Source of the DNA: Gammaproteobacteria bacterium
GTDB lineage: Bacteria; Pseudomonadota; Gammaproteobacteria; GRL18
Direction of reading: 5' to 3'
DNA: 50,669 nt
Assembly: GCA_026196615.1 (NCBI GenBank)
Contig: JAPHSW010000059.1
Location: 1-50,669 of the forward strand
Shown: in pieces, positions 1 through 8,277 of the stretch
How positions within the stretch are numbered: the stretch's first letter is position 1
How the letters are laid out: the number at the start of each line of letters is the position of its first letter
Notes under the pieces: model-generated
Databases searched by the model: none
Told to the model about the DNA's origin: nothing
What the model saw: the letters and a program-made list of their open reading frames with translations, nothing else
Position numbers and translations under genes: made by a program

Positions 1-1
1 T

Positions 2-384
2 AAAATTTACATGAAGGATTTAAAGCATGTATTTAAACAATTGAACCAAGATGTGATGTGTCTCGGAACAATGGCTTAAATTTGTGGGGATCCTTCAGTT
101 TTAAAACCCTAGAAGAAATAGTTAAAAGCTTTGGTGCAAAATCAATTGAAGTAAATCCTAGAGTTCGCTTTACCGTAGATGAAATCGTTAATAAGCGAAA
201 TGCAGTGGCTCATGGTAGAGAAACGCCAACCGTTGTTGGTGAACGATACAGGTGCAGCACCCTGAGAGATAAGACTCAAGATATTCAGATGGTAGCTGAT
301 TTATTTATTGCAACTTTTGAGTCATACATTCAAGAATATGATTACTTAAGAGAAGAACACAAAGATGTATATAAGCAAGAATAA
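2..384 (+). pseudogene. HEPN-domain (MAE_28990-like) gene, 5' truncated by window and frameshifted
   Basis: The C-terminal part of a HEPN domain is encoded from about position 55 to the stop at 382-384. The diagnostic Rx4H motif is visible as RNAVAHGRE, preceded by a helix of the TLEEIVKSFG type. HEPN proteins of this group are usually about twice as long, and many act as RNases in toxin-antitoxin or defence loci. A frame stop at 34-36 closes this frame upstream, while the neighbouring frame is open from position 2 to 73 and reads KDLKHVFKQLNQDV. The junction carries a tandem 5-bp duplication, GATGT at 50-54 and again at 55-59. Deleting one copy joins the two frames smoothly into ...LNQDVSRNNGLNLW. 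I infer a gene inactivated by the duplication. The alternative is a short gene starting at GTG 58. The family assignment rests on motif memory, not a search. Confidence 0.55.
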
Positions 385-423
385 AAAACTTCTAATAATG
401 ATGTTAACAAAAAACAAAAGATG

Positions 424-485
424 ATCTAACCAGAAAATCCAGCGGAGGAGAGACTTTCGTTGGTGGGTGACTTTAAACGTTGGAA
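424..485 (+). repeat. possible integron attC-like site (short)
   Basis: An imperfect palindrome starts with ATCTAAC, which fits the attC 5' consensus RYYYAAC, and ends with GTTGGAA, one base off GTTRRRY. The outer arms pair over TC.AAC and an AAA block, with an unpaired spacer of four bases between, as in attC R and L boxes. An inner stem CCAGCG/CGTTGG is also present. It lies between the HEPN fragment and the next gene, where a cassette boundary would be. No integrase is in the window, so this is tentative. Confidence 0.25.
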
Positions 486-569
486 AGCCTGAAATATCAG
501 ATCTTTACAAGAAAATCAAATTCTGATACTCTATATTATTAATCTCTAATAAACAATGGAATGTCATTC

Positions 570-1175
570 ATGAGAAATATACTTGTCGTTATTTTTTTAT
601 TACTTTTTTCATCTAACTTATTTGCTCAATCTTTTAAAACCGAATATTTATCACTCGATACTTCAATTGAAAAGCCTGTTGTTAAGTTATCAAATGGCTT
701 ACTGCATTTGAATTTTCCATTGGAAAAACTTAAAGATGCAATAATTCTTACCTCAAACAACGATCCTTTAGTTATTTTAAACAAAAGAAAAAAAATTGCA
801 TTTTCAATGAATACAACTGGAAAAGAGTTACTTCTTGATGGGTTTGAAAATGATCCCAAAAAAATTAGTATCAATATTTCTGATATGCCGAGTATCATTT
901 TTGGTTTAAAAAAACAAATAATAAAAAATAGCTCAGATACAGAACTTAGTAAAATTATTTCAAATATGAAAAATATAATGCTTGCGCCAAAAAGTGACAG
1001 TGAAGCTTACTATTCTAAAGCAAATGGAAAGATTGCCTATTTTTTGATAAATGGTGAAAAAAACCATGTATTTGTTGTTAATGAAAATGAAAATGATTAC
1101 TTCACTATAATTATTTCAGATAATGTAAATAAAACTGATTTTATAAATTTGATTGTAAAGGGAGTCTTACAATGA
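570..1175 (+). CDS. exported protein of unknown function
   Basis: About 200 residues with a clear N-terminal signal peptide (MRNILVVIFLLLFSSNLFA, likely cut before QS), so the product is probably periplasmic or outer-membrane associated. There is no lipobox. The rest is a lysine- and asparagine-rich, beta-prone domain without any motif I recognise. I prefer ATG 570 because GGA at 558-560 sits nine bases upstream; ATG 561 in the same frame has no spacing for a ribosome site. The gene is noticeably more AT-rich than the housekeeping genes to its right. It overlaps the next gene by four bases (ATGA), so the two are translated together and probably work together. The flanking attC-like palindromes suggest it may sit in a mobile cassette. 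Confidence 0.7.
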   Translation: MRNILVVIFLLLFSSNLFAQSFKTEYLSLDTSIEKPVVKLSNGLLHLNFPLEKLKDAIILTSNNDPLVILNKRKKIAFSMNTTGKELLLDGFENDPKKISINISDMPSIIFGLKKQIIKNSSDTELSKIISNMKNIMLAPKSDSEAYYSKANGKIAYFLINGEKNHVFVVNENENDYFTIIISDNVNKTDFINLIVKGVLQ

Positions 1176-1525
1176 GTTTACCATTAACACATGATGAGAA
1201 AGAAAAAATAGCTGATATAATTCGAATTTTATACTCTGATAGCACTGTAAATAGAAAAAAGAATAATATAAATTTAGATACTGTTTATGCGTTAGAAAAT
1301 GCATTAAAAGCAATAGGAGATTGTAATCATATTATGAAAATTCTTATTGAACAACTAATTGGCGGTTCTGCTTTATTGGCAAGAGGATGGCTAAGAAAAA
1401 TTCTTTCAAAAGCACATAATGAAATATCTAAAGATAAAATTAAACTTAATGGATTTGGATGTATGTTTTCAGGGGCACTTAATCATAAGTCCTCGATACT
1501 AATGACAATTGAATATGGTAGATAA
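1172..1525 (+). CDS. small cytoplasmic protein of unknown function, coupled to the preceding exported protein
   Basis: 117 residues, no signal peptide or membrane segment. It looks mostly helical, with an N-terminal helix (HDEKEKIADIIRILY) and a central helix containing GGSALLARGWLRKILSKA. A good ribosome site (AAGGGAG) lies before the ATG, which overlaps the stop of the upstream gene. I do not recognise a family. An exported protein followed by a small cytosolic one could be an effector/immunity or sensor pair, but nothing in the sequence proves either. Base composition is as AT-rich as its partner, in keeping with recent acquisition. Confidence 0.65.
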   Translation: MSLPLTHDEKEKIADIIRILYSDSTVNRKKNNINLDTVYALENALKAIGDCNHIMKILIEQLIGGSALLARGWLRKILSKAHNEISKDKIKLNGFGCMFSGALNHKSSILMTIEYGR

Positions 1526-1528
1526 CTT

Positions 1529-1658
1529 TCCAACAAAGCTTTGAAAGTGGATCACAGGGACATAGCGATTTTTAAAAATAAACCGAGTAGGTTTGAATGA
1601 CATTCGTTTTCAATAGAGTATTTCCTAGTCCTTATACCCATTTAAAGCAACGTTGTAC
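1529..1658 (+). repeat. possible long attC-like palindrome (VCR-sized)
   Basis: A 130-base imperfect dyad directly after the two-gene unit. The 5' arm at 1530-1547 and the reverse complement of 1639-1656 match at 12 of 18 positions by hand count: CAAC, a three-base unpaired spacer, then GCTTT and AA.G. The match continues inward, with GGAC and TAG on the left answering CTA and GTCC on the right. This block-spacer-block arrangement, length, and a terminal CGTTG resemble integron attC sites of the Vibrio repeat size. No attI or integrase is visible. The stretch from 1659 to 1871 holds nothing I can assign. Confidence 0.3.
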
Positions 1659-1871
1659 CATATGGATGACCGAAAGTGCTTTTCCGAAAGAAAGACAAAT
1701 TTAAAGCCATAAAATTATATTCGATAGACTCTGAATAACAAACTATAAACCAGGTTGCTTTTATAAATAATTATAATCTTTGAAAAATCTCATGAATTAA
1801 TGCTCCAGAGTATGTATTGATTACAGATTTGTGATGTAGTTATACCATTTAAATTGTTTGTGTGAGGTTTA

Positions 1872-2405
1872 TTATTGGAAAGCATGATGCTTTTCTAAAA
1901 AGCGTGTTGAAACTGCTGAAATCAGCATTGAGAGTATAACGGCACTTAAAAATAAGTAGAGTCCATGGTGAACTTGCATTTCAGCCATTTGATCAAACTT
2001 AATACTGACTAGCATTAAAGCAACTACAAAAACATCCAGCATTGACCATTTTCCCAGATGATGTATTAACTTTAATAATTTTTGTATAAACTCACTTGCT
2101 TCTGAATTCCAGATATACAACATGACTGATAGTTTGAATAGAGGGAATAGAATGCTGAATATAAAAATAATCAAAAAAAGAAAAACTTGTCCTTCATCCA
2201 ATAAACTAAGTAGAGCAGATAATACAGATACGGTATTAGAAAAAAAATAAAATTTTTCCAGAGTAAATAATGGTGAAAATAAGCTGGTGATAAATAATGC
2301 CAGAGTAAAAAGACTGGTGATATTAATCAGTGTTCGTGTCCAGGGAAATTTTTCTGCAAAATTTGTCACCGCTATTTCTTTTGAAACATCTTGGTTATCA
2401 GGCAT
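1872..2405 (-). CDS. PqiA-like (paraquat-inducible protein A family) inner-membrane protein
   Basis: 177 residues with four hydrophobic segments (roughly 25-50, 85-115, 122-140 and 148-168). The family signature is the KWSMLDVFVVA motif at the start of the third segment, typical of the PqiA/YebS domain. PqiA and YebS partner with MCE proteins in lipid transport between membranes, but this is a single-domain copy of about half the PqiA length and no MCE gene is nearby. It starts five bases after the nnrD stop and is probably co-transcribed with hemW-nnrD. Function in lipid transfer is therefore only family inference. Confidence 0.8.
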   Translation of the reverse strand: MPDNQDVSKEIAVTNFAEKFPWTRTLINITSLFTLALFITSLFSPLFTLEKFYFFSNTVSVLSALLSLLDEGQVFLFLIIFIFSILFPLFKLSVMLYIWNSEASEFIQKLLKLIHHLGKWSMLDVFVVALMLVSIKFDQMAEMQVHHGLYLFLSAVILSMLISAVSTRFLEKHHAFQ

Positions 2406-2410
2406 AAATT

Positions 2411-4030
2411 TTAATCGTTCATCAGTTGTCGTATTTTTGGTAGTAGATCACTTACAATCATACCATTTTTTCCTTCCAACGCTGCTAAATCTCCTGCTTT
2501 TGCATGAAGACAAACGCCTAACTGTGTTGCATCAGGAGTTGAAAGTTTTTGTGCTAAAAGAGCTCCAATTATTCCCGTTAGGCAGTCGCCCATGCCAGCA
2601 CTTGCCATGCCTTCATTGCCATAAGGACAAATAGATATTTCATCTTCAAGGTTAACTAGTGTTCCAGCACCTTTTAATATAAACGTACCATAAAATTTTT
2701 GTTTAAGATGTTTAATCATGGCAAATCGATTAGTTTCAACAGAAGGACATTCAGAACTGTGTTTTAGTAAGCGTGAAGCTTCACCAAAGTGTGGTGTATA
2801 AATGATATCAGGATTCTGAATAACCATATTATGTTGAGCCATAATGTTGAGTGCATCAGCATCAATAACGCAAGTCACTTGTTTTTTATCTGATCCCGTT
2901 TGATGCTTGAGTAATTTTATGATCTTATCTAGTAATGCCATTCCCCATTGGTTAGTACCCAATCCTGGTCCAATGGCAATGGTGGTTGCTTTTTTTATCA
3001 GGGGGTCAAGATCTTGAGTCGTTTCAACACCATGTACCATGAGCTCTGGCCGGGCACTATTAACCGCATTAATATTTTCTTTTCGTGTGGCAATGCTCAC
3101 CAAACCTGCCCCTGTTCTTAGGGCTGCTTCTCCTGCAATACGGCATGCACCTGACATGCCGTAATCACCTCCAATAATTAATAAATGACCATTATCACCT
3201 TTATGACTGGTTGGGCTTCGACAGGGTAACTTTCTGGCAAGGTTATTCCATTCCATTAAAGTTGCACTGTGCTCAACTTGTTTATAAAGCGTATCAGCAA
3301 CGCCTAAGGAGGCAAAGTGAATTTTACCACAATGATGACGAGCCATTGCAGTATACATACCCATTTTTTGACCAATAAAAGTTAGTGTCTGGTCTGCAAT
3401 GACAGCGGTCCCATGAATTGCACCTGTATTGGCATCCAGACCTGATGGTATATCAACTGCTAAAACCGGTTTGCTACTGCTATTAATTGCTTCGACGGCG
3501 TCATACCACTCATCTTCTAATGCTCGATTTAAACCTGTACCGATTAATGCATCAATAATTAAATCCGTTCCAGGAAAATGGGCTTCATCCATTGAATCAA
3601 TCTTACCACCACATTCCAGCCAATCCTTATAACCTTGCTGAGCTGCACCAGAGAGGTTTTCTGGATCAACAATTGAAATTAAACGAACTTTTAATTGTGG
3701 CTCTTTATCTTGTAACTTAGCCAGACGGGCTAGAACATAGCCATCACCAGCATTGTTTCCCGCACCACAGACAATGGTAATATGATCGATGTGAGAATAA
3801 TTTCGATTGATAAAGTTTAGTAGTGACTGTGCAGCGCGCTTCATTAATTCATAACTGTTGTCAACAAAGCCTTGTTCTACCATCATGTAATCAATGTCAT
3901 GTATTGCCTCGCTGGAGTAACAATAATGCACATAGCCATAACGGTCATCAGTGTGAGATTCATTGGATGATGATTTACCGCAATTTTTTCGAGTAGTTTG
4001 CTCGTTATAAGAAGAGTTCTTGTAATTCAT
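2411..4030 (-). CDS. nnrD: bifunctional NAD(P)H-hydrate epimerase / ADP-dependent dehydratase
   Basis: A two-domain repair enzyme. The N-terminal YjeF_N epimerase domain (about residues 40-240) shows GAGNNAGDGYVLARLA and DALIGTGL, and converts R-NAD(P)HX to S-NAD(P)HX. The C-terminal ribokinase-like domain (about 260-539) shows HKGDNGHLLIIGGDYG and the GMGDCLTG motif whose Asp activates water, and dehydrates S-NAD(P)HX using ADP. Length matches the bacterial fusion. The first 35-40 residues are polar and unlike the family start; an in-frame GTG at 3931, just before the conserved YSSEAIHDID, is an alternative. With the ATG at 4030 it overlaps hemW by 26 bases. In many gammaproteobacteria tsaE follows; here a PqiA-like gene does. 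Confidence 0.93.
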   Translation of the reverse strand: MNYKNSSYNEQTTRKNCGKSSSNESHTDDRYGYVHYCYSSEAIHDIDYMMVEQGFVDNSYELMKRAAQSLLNFINRNYSHIDHITIVCGAGNNAGDGYVLARLAKLQDKEPQLKVRLISIVDPENLSGAAQQGYKDWLECGGKIDSMDEAHFPGTDLIIDALIGTGLNRALEDEWYDAVEAINSSSKPVLAVDIPSGLDANTGAIHGTAVIADQTLTFIGQKMGMYTAMARHHCGKIHFASLGVADTLYKQVEHSATLMEWNNLARKLPCRSPTSHKGDNGHLLIIGGDYGMSGACRIAGEAALRTGAGLVSIATRKENINAVNSARPELMVHGVETTQDLDPLIKKATTIAIGPGLGTNQWGMALLDKIIKLLKHQTGSDKKQVTCVIDADALNIMAQHNMVIQNPDIIYTPHFGEASRLLKHSSECPSVETNRFAMIKHLKQKFYGTFILKGAGTLVNLEDEISICPYGNEGMASAGMGDCLTGIIGALLAQKLSTPDATQLGVCLHAKAGDLAALEGKNGMIVSDLLPKIRQLMND

Positions 4031-5285
4031 TGAGATACTGAAGCCCCCGTTTTGTTGGTTTAATCTGATGTCTTTGCCATTCGATTAATCCTAGTTTTAC
4101 AGCTTTTTTAAGTCCATTCGCGATTTGAGTAATAGGCATACCTGTTTGTTTGTAAAACAACTCACTGTCAAAACCACCCGTTAAACGGCTGGCATTTAGC
4201 ATAAATTCAAAGCCAATATCATTGCGTGAAAGCTTATCTTCCCCTCCAATAATAGATGATTTTTTAGTATTTGTAGAGTCCATAGGTGGTAAGGAGCCAT
4301 CTGCTAAAAAAGAGCCATCTGCTAATAAAGAATCTTCAGCTAATAAAGGGCCATCAGCGGGTGAAAATCCACCAGCAAATAAATAACTCTGTGGGTGTTT
4401 TGTTTTCCAACGCCGAGTAATGGTTTGCTGAGCCGCATCACTTATTTTCCCATGTGCTCCTGCACCAATGCCCACATAATCACCAAACTGCCAGTAATTT
4501 AAATTGTGTATACACTCATTGCCTGTTTTAGCATAGGCTGAAACTTCATAGTGATTAAAGCCTGCTTCTGCTAACATTTTCTGACATTGTGTCTGCATGT
4601 CATAACTGAGATCATCATCAGGTAACCTGGGAGGCTGATGGGCAAATAGAGTGTTGGGTTCCAGTGTTAATTGATAATGTGATAGATGAGTGGTTTCAAA
4701 GTCAATAGCCTGTTGTATATCAAACTTTGCTTGTTCTAATGTTTGATCTGGTAGTGCATACATTAAATCCAGGTTAATATTTTTAAACCCAGCCTGTTGT
4801 GCGCGGTCAATGGCTTGTCGAGCTTGCTGACTATTATGAATGCGGCCAATTTTTTGCAGTGATTGATCATCAAAACTCTGGATGCCCATAGAAAGACGAT
4901 TAATTCCAGCATCATGAAATTCAGAAAACTTAACTTGATCCACTGTACCTGGGTTGGCTTCCATGGTGATTTCTGCCATGGGAGAGACTTTAAGCAGTGC
5001 ATTAATCTGACTCAGTAGATAATGCATTGATTCTGGTTGAATAAGACTAGGCGTACCTCCACCAATAAATATACTTTGTATTGTTCTACCCCAGATACCG
5101 GGTAATTCTTGTTCAAGATCTTTGATTAAAGCTGCTACATATTGTTTATCACGATGTACATCGTCGTATTTGTTTGAACATTGCGAAGCAGCATGAGAAT
5201 TGAAGTCACAATAGGGGCATTTTTGAGCACACCATGGGTAGTGAATATAGAGTGATAATGGTGGTAGTGTGGTAAAGTTTAACAT
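4005..5285 (-). CDS. hemW: radical SAM haem chaperone HemW
   Basis: 426 residues, a little long for HemW. The radical SAM cluster motif CAQKCPYCDF is at about residues 19-28, followed by GGGTPSL and the HemW-type SMGIQSFDD, and the C-terminal HemN_C domain near LSRNDIGFEFMLNA. HemW-like proteins bind haem and deliver it to respiratory enzymes, and lack the coproporphyrinogen oxidase activity of HemN. Between the core and the C-terminal domain (about residues 303-350) is an insertion made of six-residue repeats of the pattern A-D/E-G-S-L-L, encoded by 18-bp units at 4294-4365. That explains the extra length. Divergent from dinB, and probably first gene of the operon with nnrD. Confidence 0.93.
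   Translation of the reverse strand: MLNFTTLPPLSLYIHYPWCAQKCPYCDFNSHAASQCSNKYDDVHRDKQYVAALIKDLEQELPGIWGRTIQSIFIGGGTPSLIQPESMHYLLSQINALLKVSPMAEITMEANPGTVDQVKFSEFHDAGINRLSMGIQSFDDQSLQKIGRIHNSQQARQAIDRAQQAGFKNINLDLMYALPDQTLEQAKFDIQQAIDFETTHLSHYQLTLEPNTLFAHQPPRLPDDDLSYDMQTQCQKMLAEAGFNHYEVSAYAKTGNECIHNLNYWQFGDYVGIGAGAHGKISDAAQQTITRRWKTKHPQSYLFAGGFSPADGPLLAEDSLLADGSFLADGSLPPMDSTNTKKSSIIGGEDKLSRNDIGFEFMLNASRLTGGFDSELFYKQTGMPITQIANGLKKAVKLGLIEWQRHQIKPTKRGLQYLNELQELFL
4294..4365 (-). repeat. 18-bp coding tandem repeat inside hemW (4 units)
   Basis: Four 18-base units, in frame, reading on the minus strand as ADGPLL, AEDSLL, ADGSFL, ADGSLP. Unit starts on the plus strand are 4294, 4312, 4330 and 4348, with the last slightly degenerate. 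The consensus (GCTGAWGGCTCTTTATTA on the coding strand) is closely similar to the units at 17071-17160 in an unrelated gene, in the same reading frame. Confidence 0.85.
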
Positions 5286-5375
5286 TCATTCATTCTACTA
5301 TAATTTTTTGATATAACTGTTAAACCAAGAAAAATAGTTTATATACACATAGACCCTTTTTGCTAATAAACTAAA

Positions 5376-6479
5376 ATGACAAGAAAGATCATTCACATTG
5401 ATATGGATGCCTTCTTTGCTTCTGTTGAGCAAAGAGATAATCCTGTTTTGCGAAACAGGCCTGTTGTGGTTGGAGGCAATCCTGATAGTAGGGGGGTGGT
5501 TGCTGCTGCTAGTTATGAAGCCAGACAATTTGGGATTCATTCTGCTATGCCTTGTTCTCAGGCTTATAGAAAATGTCCTCAGGCTACTTTTGTTAAACCG
5601 AGATTTGAAGCATATCGTGAAGTATCACAACAAATACATGCTATTTTTTCACAATACAGTGACTTAATAGAACCTTTGTCATTAGATGAAGCCTATTTGG
5701 ATGTCACTGAAAATAAAGTCAATAACCCTTCAGCTACTCATATTGCAGAGACTATTCGACAACAAATTAAACAACAAACCCAATTAACAGCTTCTGCTGG
5801 TGTTTCTTACAATAAATTCCTTGCTAAAATAGCATCGGATATTAATAAGCCCAATGGGATTAAAGTGGTTCTTCCTGAAGAAGGTGAGGCTTTTGTAGCT
5901 AAACTGGCAATTGGCCAGTTTTATGGTATTGGTCAGGCAACAGAGAAAAAAATGAGAGCACTTGATATTGAAAATGGTGCTCAATTGAAAGAAAAGTCAT
6001 TAGATTTTTTGATAAAGAATTTTGGTAAGTCTGGTTCTTTTTTTTACAAAATTGCTCGGGGTATTGATGAGCGAGTGGTGAATAACACTCGAATTCGAAA
6101 ATCATTAGGCAGTGAAACGACTTTTTCAATGGATATTTTAAATCGAGATGAATTGTTAAAATACCTGTCGCAATTGGTTAAAGAAGTAAGTGAAGACTTA
6201 CTCAAAAAGAAGCTTAAAGGAAAAACGGTCACCTTGAAGGTCAAATTTGATGACTTTGTTCAAGTGACTCGAAGTAAGACAATTGAGCGCAAAATAAACG
6301 ACTATGATACCATCTATTCACTGTGTAAAATGTTATTAACCAAGACTGATGCAGGTCAAAGAAAAGTCAGATTATTGGGGGTAAGCCTCTCATCTTTTGA
6401 AGATTTGTCAGATGAAAATGGTTTGGAAAAAAAGCCAATGCAACAACTAGAACTGGATTTGTCGCACACTCTTAAATGA
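5376..6479 (+). CDS. dinB: DNA polymerase IV (Y-family translesion polymerase)
   Basis: 367 residues. The palm catalytic residues are visible as HIDMDAFFASVE (Asp9) and SLDEAYLD (Asp104, Glu105), with the YEAR and finger motifs between. The C-terminal little-finger domain covers about residues 235-345. Replicates past lesions and mismatched ends with low fidelity. The start is the only reasonable ATG, although the ribosome site in front is weak. It is divergent from hemW across a 90-base gap; no clear LexA box is visible there, so SOS control cannot be claimed. The 113 bases before dapF hold no gene. Confidence 0.95.
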   Translation: MTRKIIHIDMDAFFASVEQRDNPVLRNRPVVVGGNPDSRGVVAAASYEARQFGIHSAMPCSQAYRKCPQATFVKPRFEAYREVSQQIHAIFSQYSDLIEPLSLDEAYLDVTENKVNNPSATHIAETIRQQIKQQTQLTASAGVSYNKFLAKIASDINKPNGIKVVLPEEGEAFVAKLAIGQFYGIGQATEKKMRALDIENGAQLKEKSLDFLIKNFGKSGSFFYKIARGIDERVVNNTRIRKSLGSETTFSMDILNRDELLKYLSQLVKEVSEDLLKKKLKGKTVTLKVKFDDFVQVTRSKTIERKINDYDTIYSLCKMLLTKTDAGQRKVRLLGVSLSSFEDLSDENGLEKKPMQQLELDLSHTLK

Positions 6480-6593
6480 TGTGATTCGCTATAATCAATT
6501 AGCTCAAAATCGGATAGTGAACAGCTTAGAAAAATGTTATTGTTTATTGTCGATTTTTGGTGGCAAGATAAGGTGGATAGGTAAAAAGGTAAG

Positions 6594-7460
6594 ATGCAAT
6601 TAAATTTTACAAAAATGCATGGCTTAGGTAATGATTTTGTTGTTATTGATGCCATTTCTCAACACATTGAATTAACGACAGAGCAGGTTCGTTTTATTGC
6701 TGATCGTCGCTTTGGTGTGGGCTGTGATCAGATTCTAATAGTTGAATCACCTAATCCATCTCAGGAGCTGACTGTTGATTTTAAATATCGTATTTTCAAT
6801 GCCGATGGCAGTGAAGTAGAACAATGTGGCAATGGTGCTCGTTGCTTTGCACGTTTTGTTCGAGAAAAAGGCTTAACGACTAAAAAATTAATTGTTGTCG
6901 AAACTTATGGTGGCATTATCCGATTAATGGTTGATGAAGACGAAATGGTCACTGTTGATATGGGCAAGCCTGTTTTTGAGCCTGAACAATTACCATTTAT
7001 TCCTGCAGCAGGTGATTCTCAAACTAATAATCGTTATACTCTAGCTTTAGATGCAGATACTGGAGAGGTCAACGAGGTTGAATTTTCTGCTGCTTCCATG
7101 GGAAATCCACATATCACTATTAAAGTGGATGATATAGATACTTATCCTGTTAAGACAATTGGAAAAATCCTGGAGTCCCATCCCAGTTTTCCAAATCGTG
7201 TTAATGTTGGGTTTATGCAAATAATTGACAGGGAGCGTATTCGACTTCGTGTCTATGAAAGAGGTTCAGGGGAAACTCTGGCTTGTGGCACTGGTGCCTG
7301 TGCAGCAGTGGCAAATGGTATTTCTCGTGGTGAACTTGCCGAACAGGTTGAGGTGGTATTACCTGCAGGCTGCTTACACGTACAATGGCAACAGGGAGAG
7401 CATTCTCTGATGATGACTGGCTCAGCCAGTTTTGTTTATGAAGGTCAAATAAAACTATGA
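6594..7460 (+). CDS. dapF: diaminopimelate epimerase
   Basis: 288 residues. The two catalytic cysteines lie in CGNGARC (Cys78) and in LACGTGACA (about Cys229), and the N-terminal FTKMHGLGNDFVVID is the family start. It interconverts LL- and meso-diaminopimelate for lysine and peptidoglycan synthesis. An AAGG ribosome site precedes the ATG. The stop overlaps the next start (ATGA), and the order dapF-DUF484-xerC is the standard gammaproteobacterial cluster. Confidence 0.97.
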   Translation: MQLNFTKMHGLGNDFVVIDAISQHIELTTEQVRFIADRRFGVGCDQILIVESPNPSQELTVDFKYRIFNADGSEVEQCGNGARCFARFVREKGLTTKKLIVVETYGGIIRLMVDEDEMVTVDMGKPVFEPEQLPFIPAAGDSQTNNRYTLALDADTGEVNEVEFSAASMGNPHITIKVDDIDTYPVKTIGKILESHPSFPNRVNVGFMQIIDRERIRLRVYERGSGETLACGTGACAAVANGISRGELAEQVEVVLPAGCLHVQWQQGEHSLMMTGSASFVYEGQIKL

Positions 7461-8212
7461 ATTCAAGCAGTGAATTAGAAGAAACAATCAAAACAACTGA
7501 ACAAGACGATTCTTTACTATCTGAACAGCCAGTTGCTGAGCCAGAAAAAAACGAAGAACAAATTACCGCTGATTATTTGTCAGTGCATCCTGATTTTTTT
7601 AACCAATATCCAGCACTGTTAGCGTCTTTAGAAATTGCTCATGCCAGCGGATCAGCAGTTTCATTAATTGAACGTCAGGTGAGCATTCTTAGAGAACAGA
7701 ATGCTCAACATAAATCACAGTTGACTGAATTAGTTGAAATTGCAAAAGAAAACGAACAATCCAATCATAGAATGCATAAGCTTACTCTTTCTTTGATGGG
7801 GTGCGAAGGCGTGGATGCCTGTGAAGTGGCGTTGGATGAAATATTATGTGATGATTTTTCAGTTGATGCGATTGCTTTGAAATTGTTTGTTGAGCCGATT
7901 GCTGATCAACCGGAACATCTTTTTGTGCAGTCAGACTCAACGTTAGGCCAGGAGTTAGATAAGCTCTTGACGACTCGTAAACCAATGTGTGGTTTTTTCA
8001 AAAAACTGCCTATGGCAGAATTATTTGAAGAAAAATCACAATCAATTGCATCTATGGCTGTTCTTCCTCTTTTCATTGAGAAAAATAATTGCTTTGGTGC
8101 ATTAATTTTGGGTAGTCAAAATGTTCGACGATTTAATGCTGATATGGGCACATTATTTTTAGAACGCTTGAGTGAAACACTCAGCCATAAGTTAAACTCA
8201 TCAATTAAATAA
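7457..8212 (+). CDS. DUF484 family protein
   Basis: 251 residues, lying between dapF and xerC as in many gammaproteobacteria. The N-terminal 35 residues are acidic and variable. The conserved part starts near residue 35 with ADYLSVHPDFFNQYPALL, followed by a coiled coil (about 70-105: LIERQVSILREQNAQHKSQL) and a GAF-like C-terminal domain. The molecular function of the family is unknown. It overlaps dapF by four bases, so translation is coupled. Confidence 0.9.
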   Translation: MNSSSELEETIKTTEQDDSLLSEQPVAEPEKNEEQITADYLSVHPDFFNQYPALLASLEIAHASGSAVSLIERQVSILREQNAQHKSQLTELVEIAKENEQSNHRMHKLTLSLMGCEGVDACEVALDEILCDDFSVDAIALKLFVEPIADQPEHLFVQSDSTLGQELDKLLTTRKPMCGFFKKLPMAELFEEKSQSIASMAVLPLFIEKNNCFGALILGSQNVRRFNADMGTLFLERLSETLSHKLNSSIK

Positions 8213-8277
8213 AAAAATATTATTTTTATTTACAGCTTTAGATGAATGAATGTATATACGATGTGAGTCAATAAATA

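Noticed and set aside
1659-1871. Insertion-sequence remnant
   Set aside because: No transposase frame on either strand and no terminal repeats; only A/T-rich sequence.
2287-2634. 115-codon frame opposite nnrD and the PqiA-like gene
   Set aside because: It is antisense to two well supported genes and has no ribosome site or recognisable product.
5286-5375. SOS (LexA) box before dinB
   Set aside because: No CTG-N10-CAG type palindrome can be seen.
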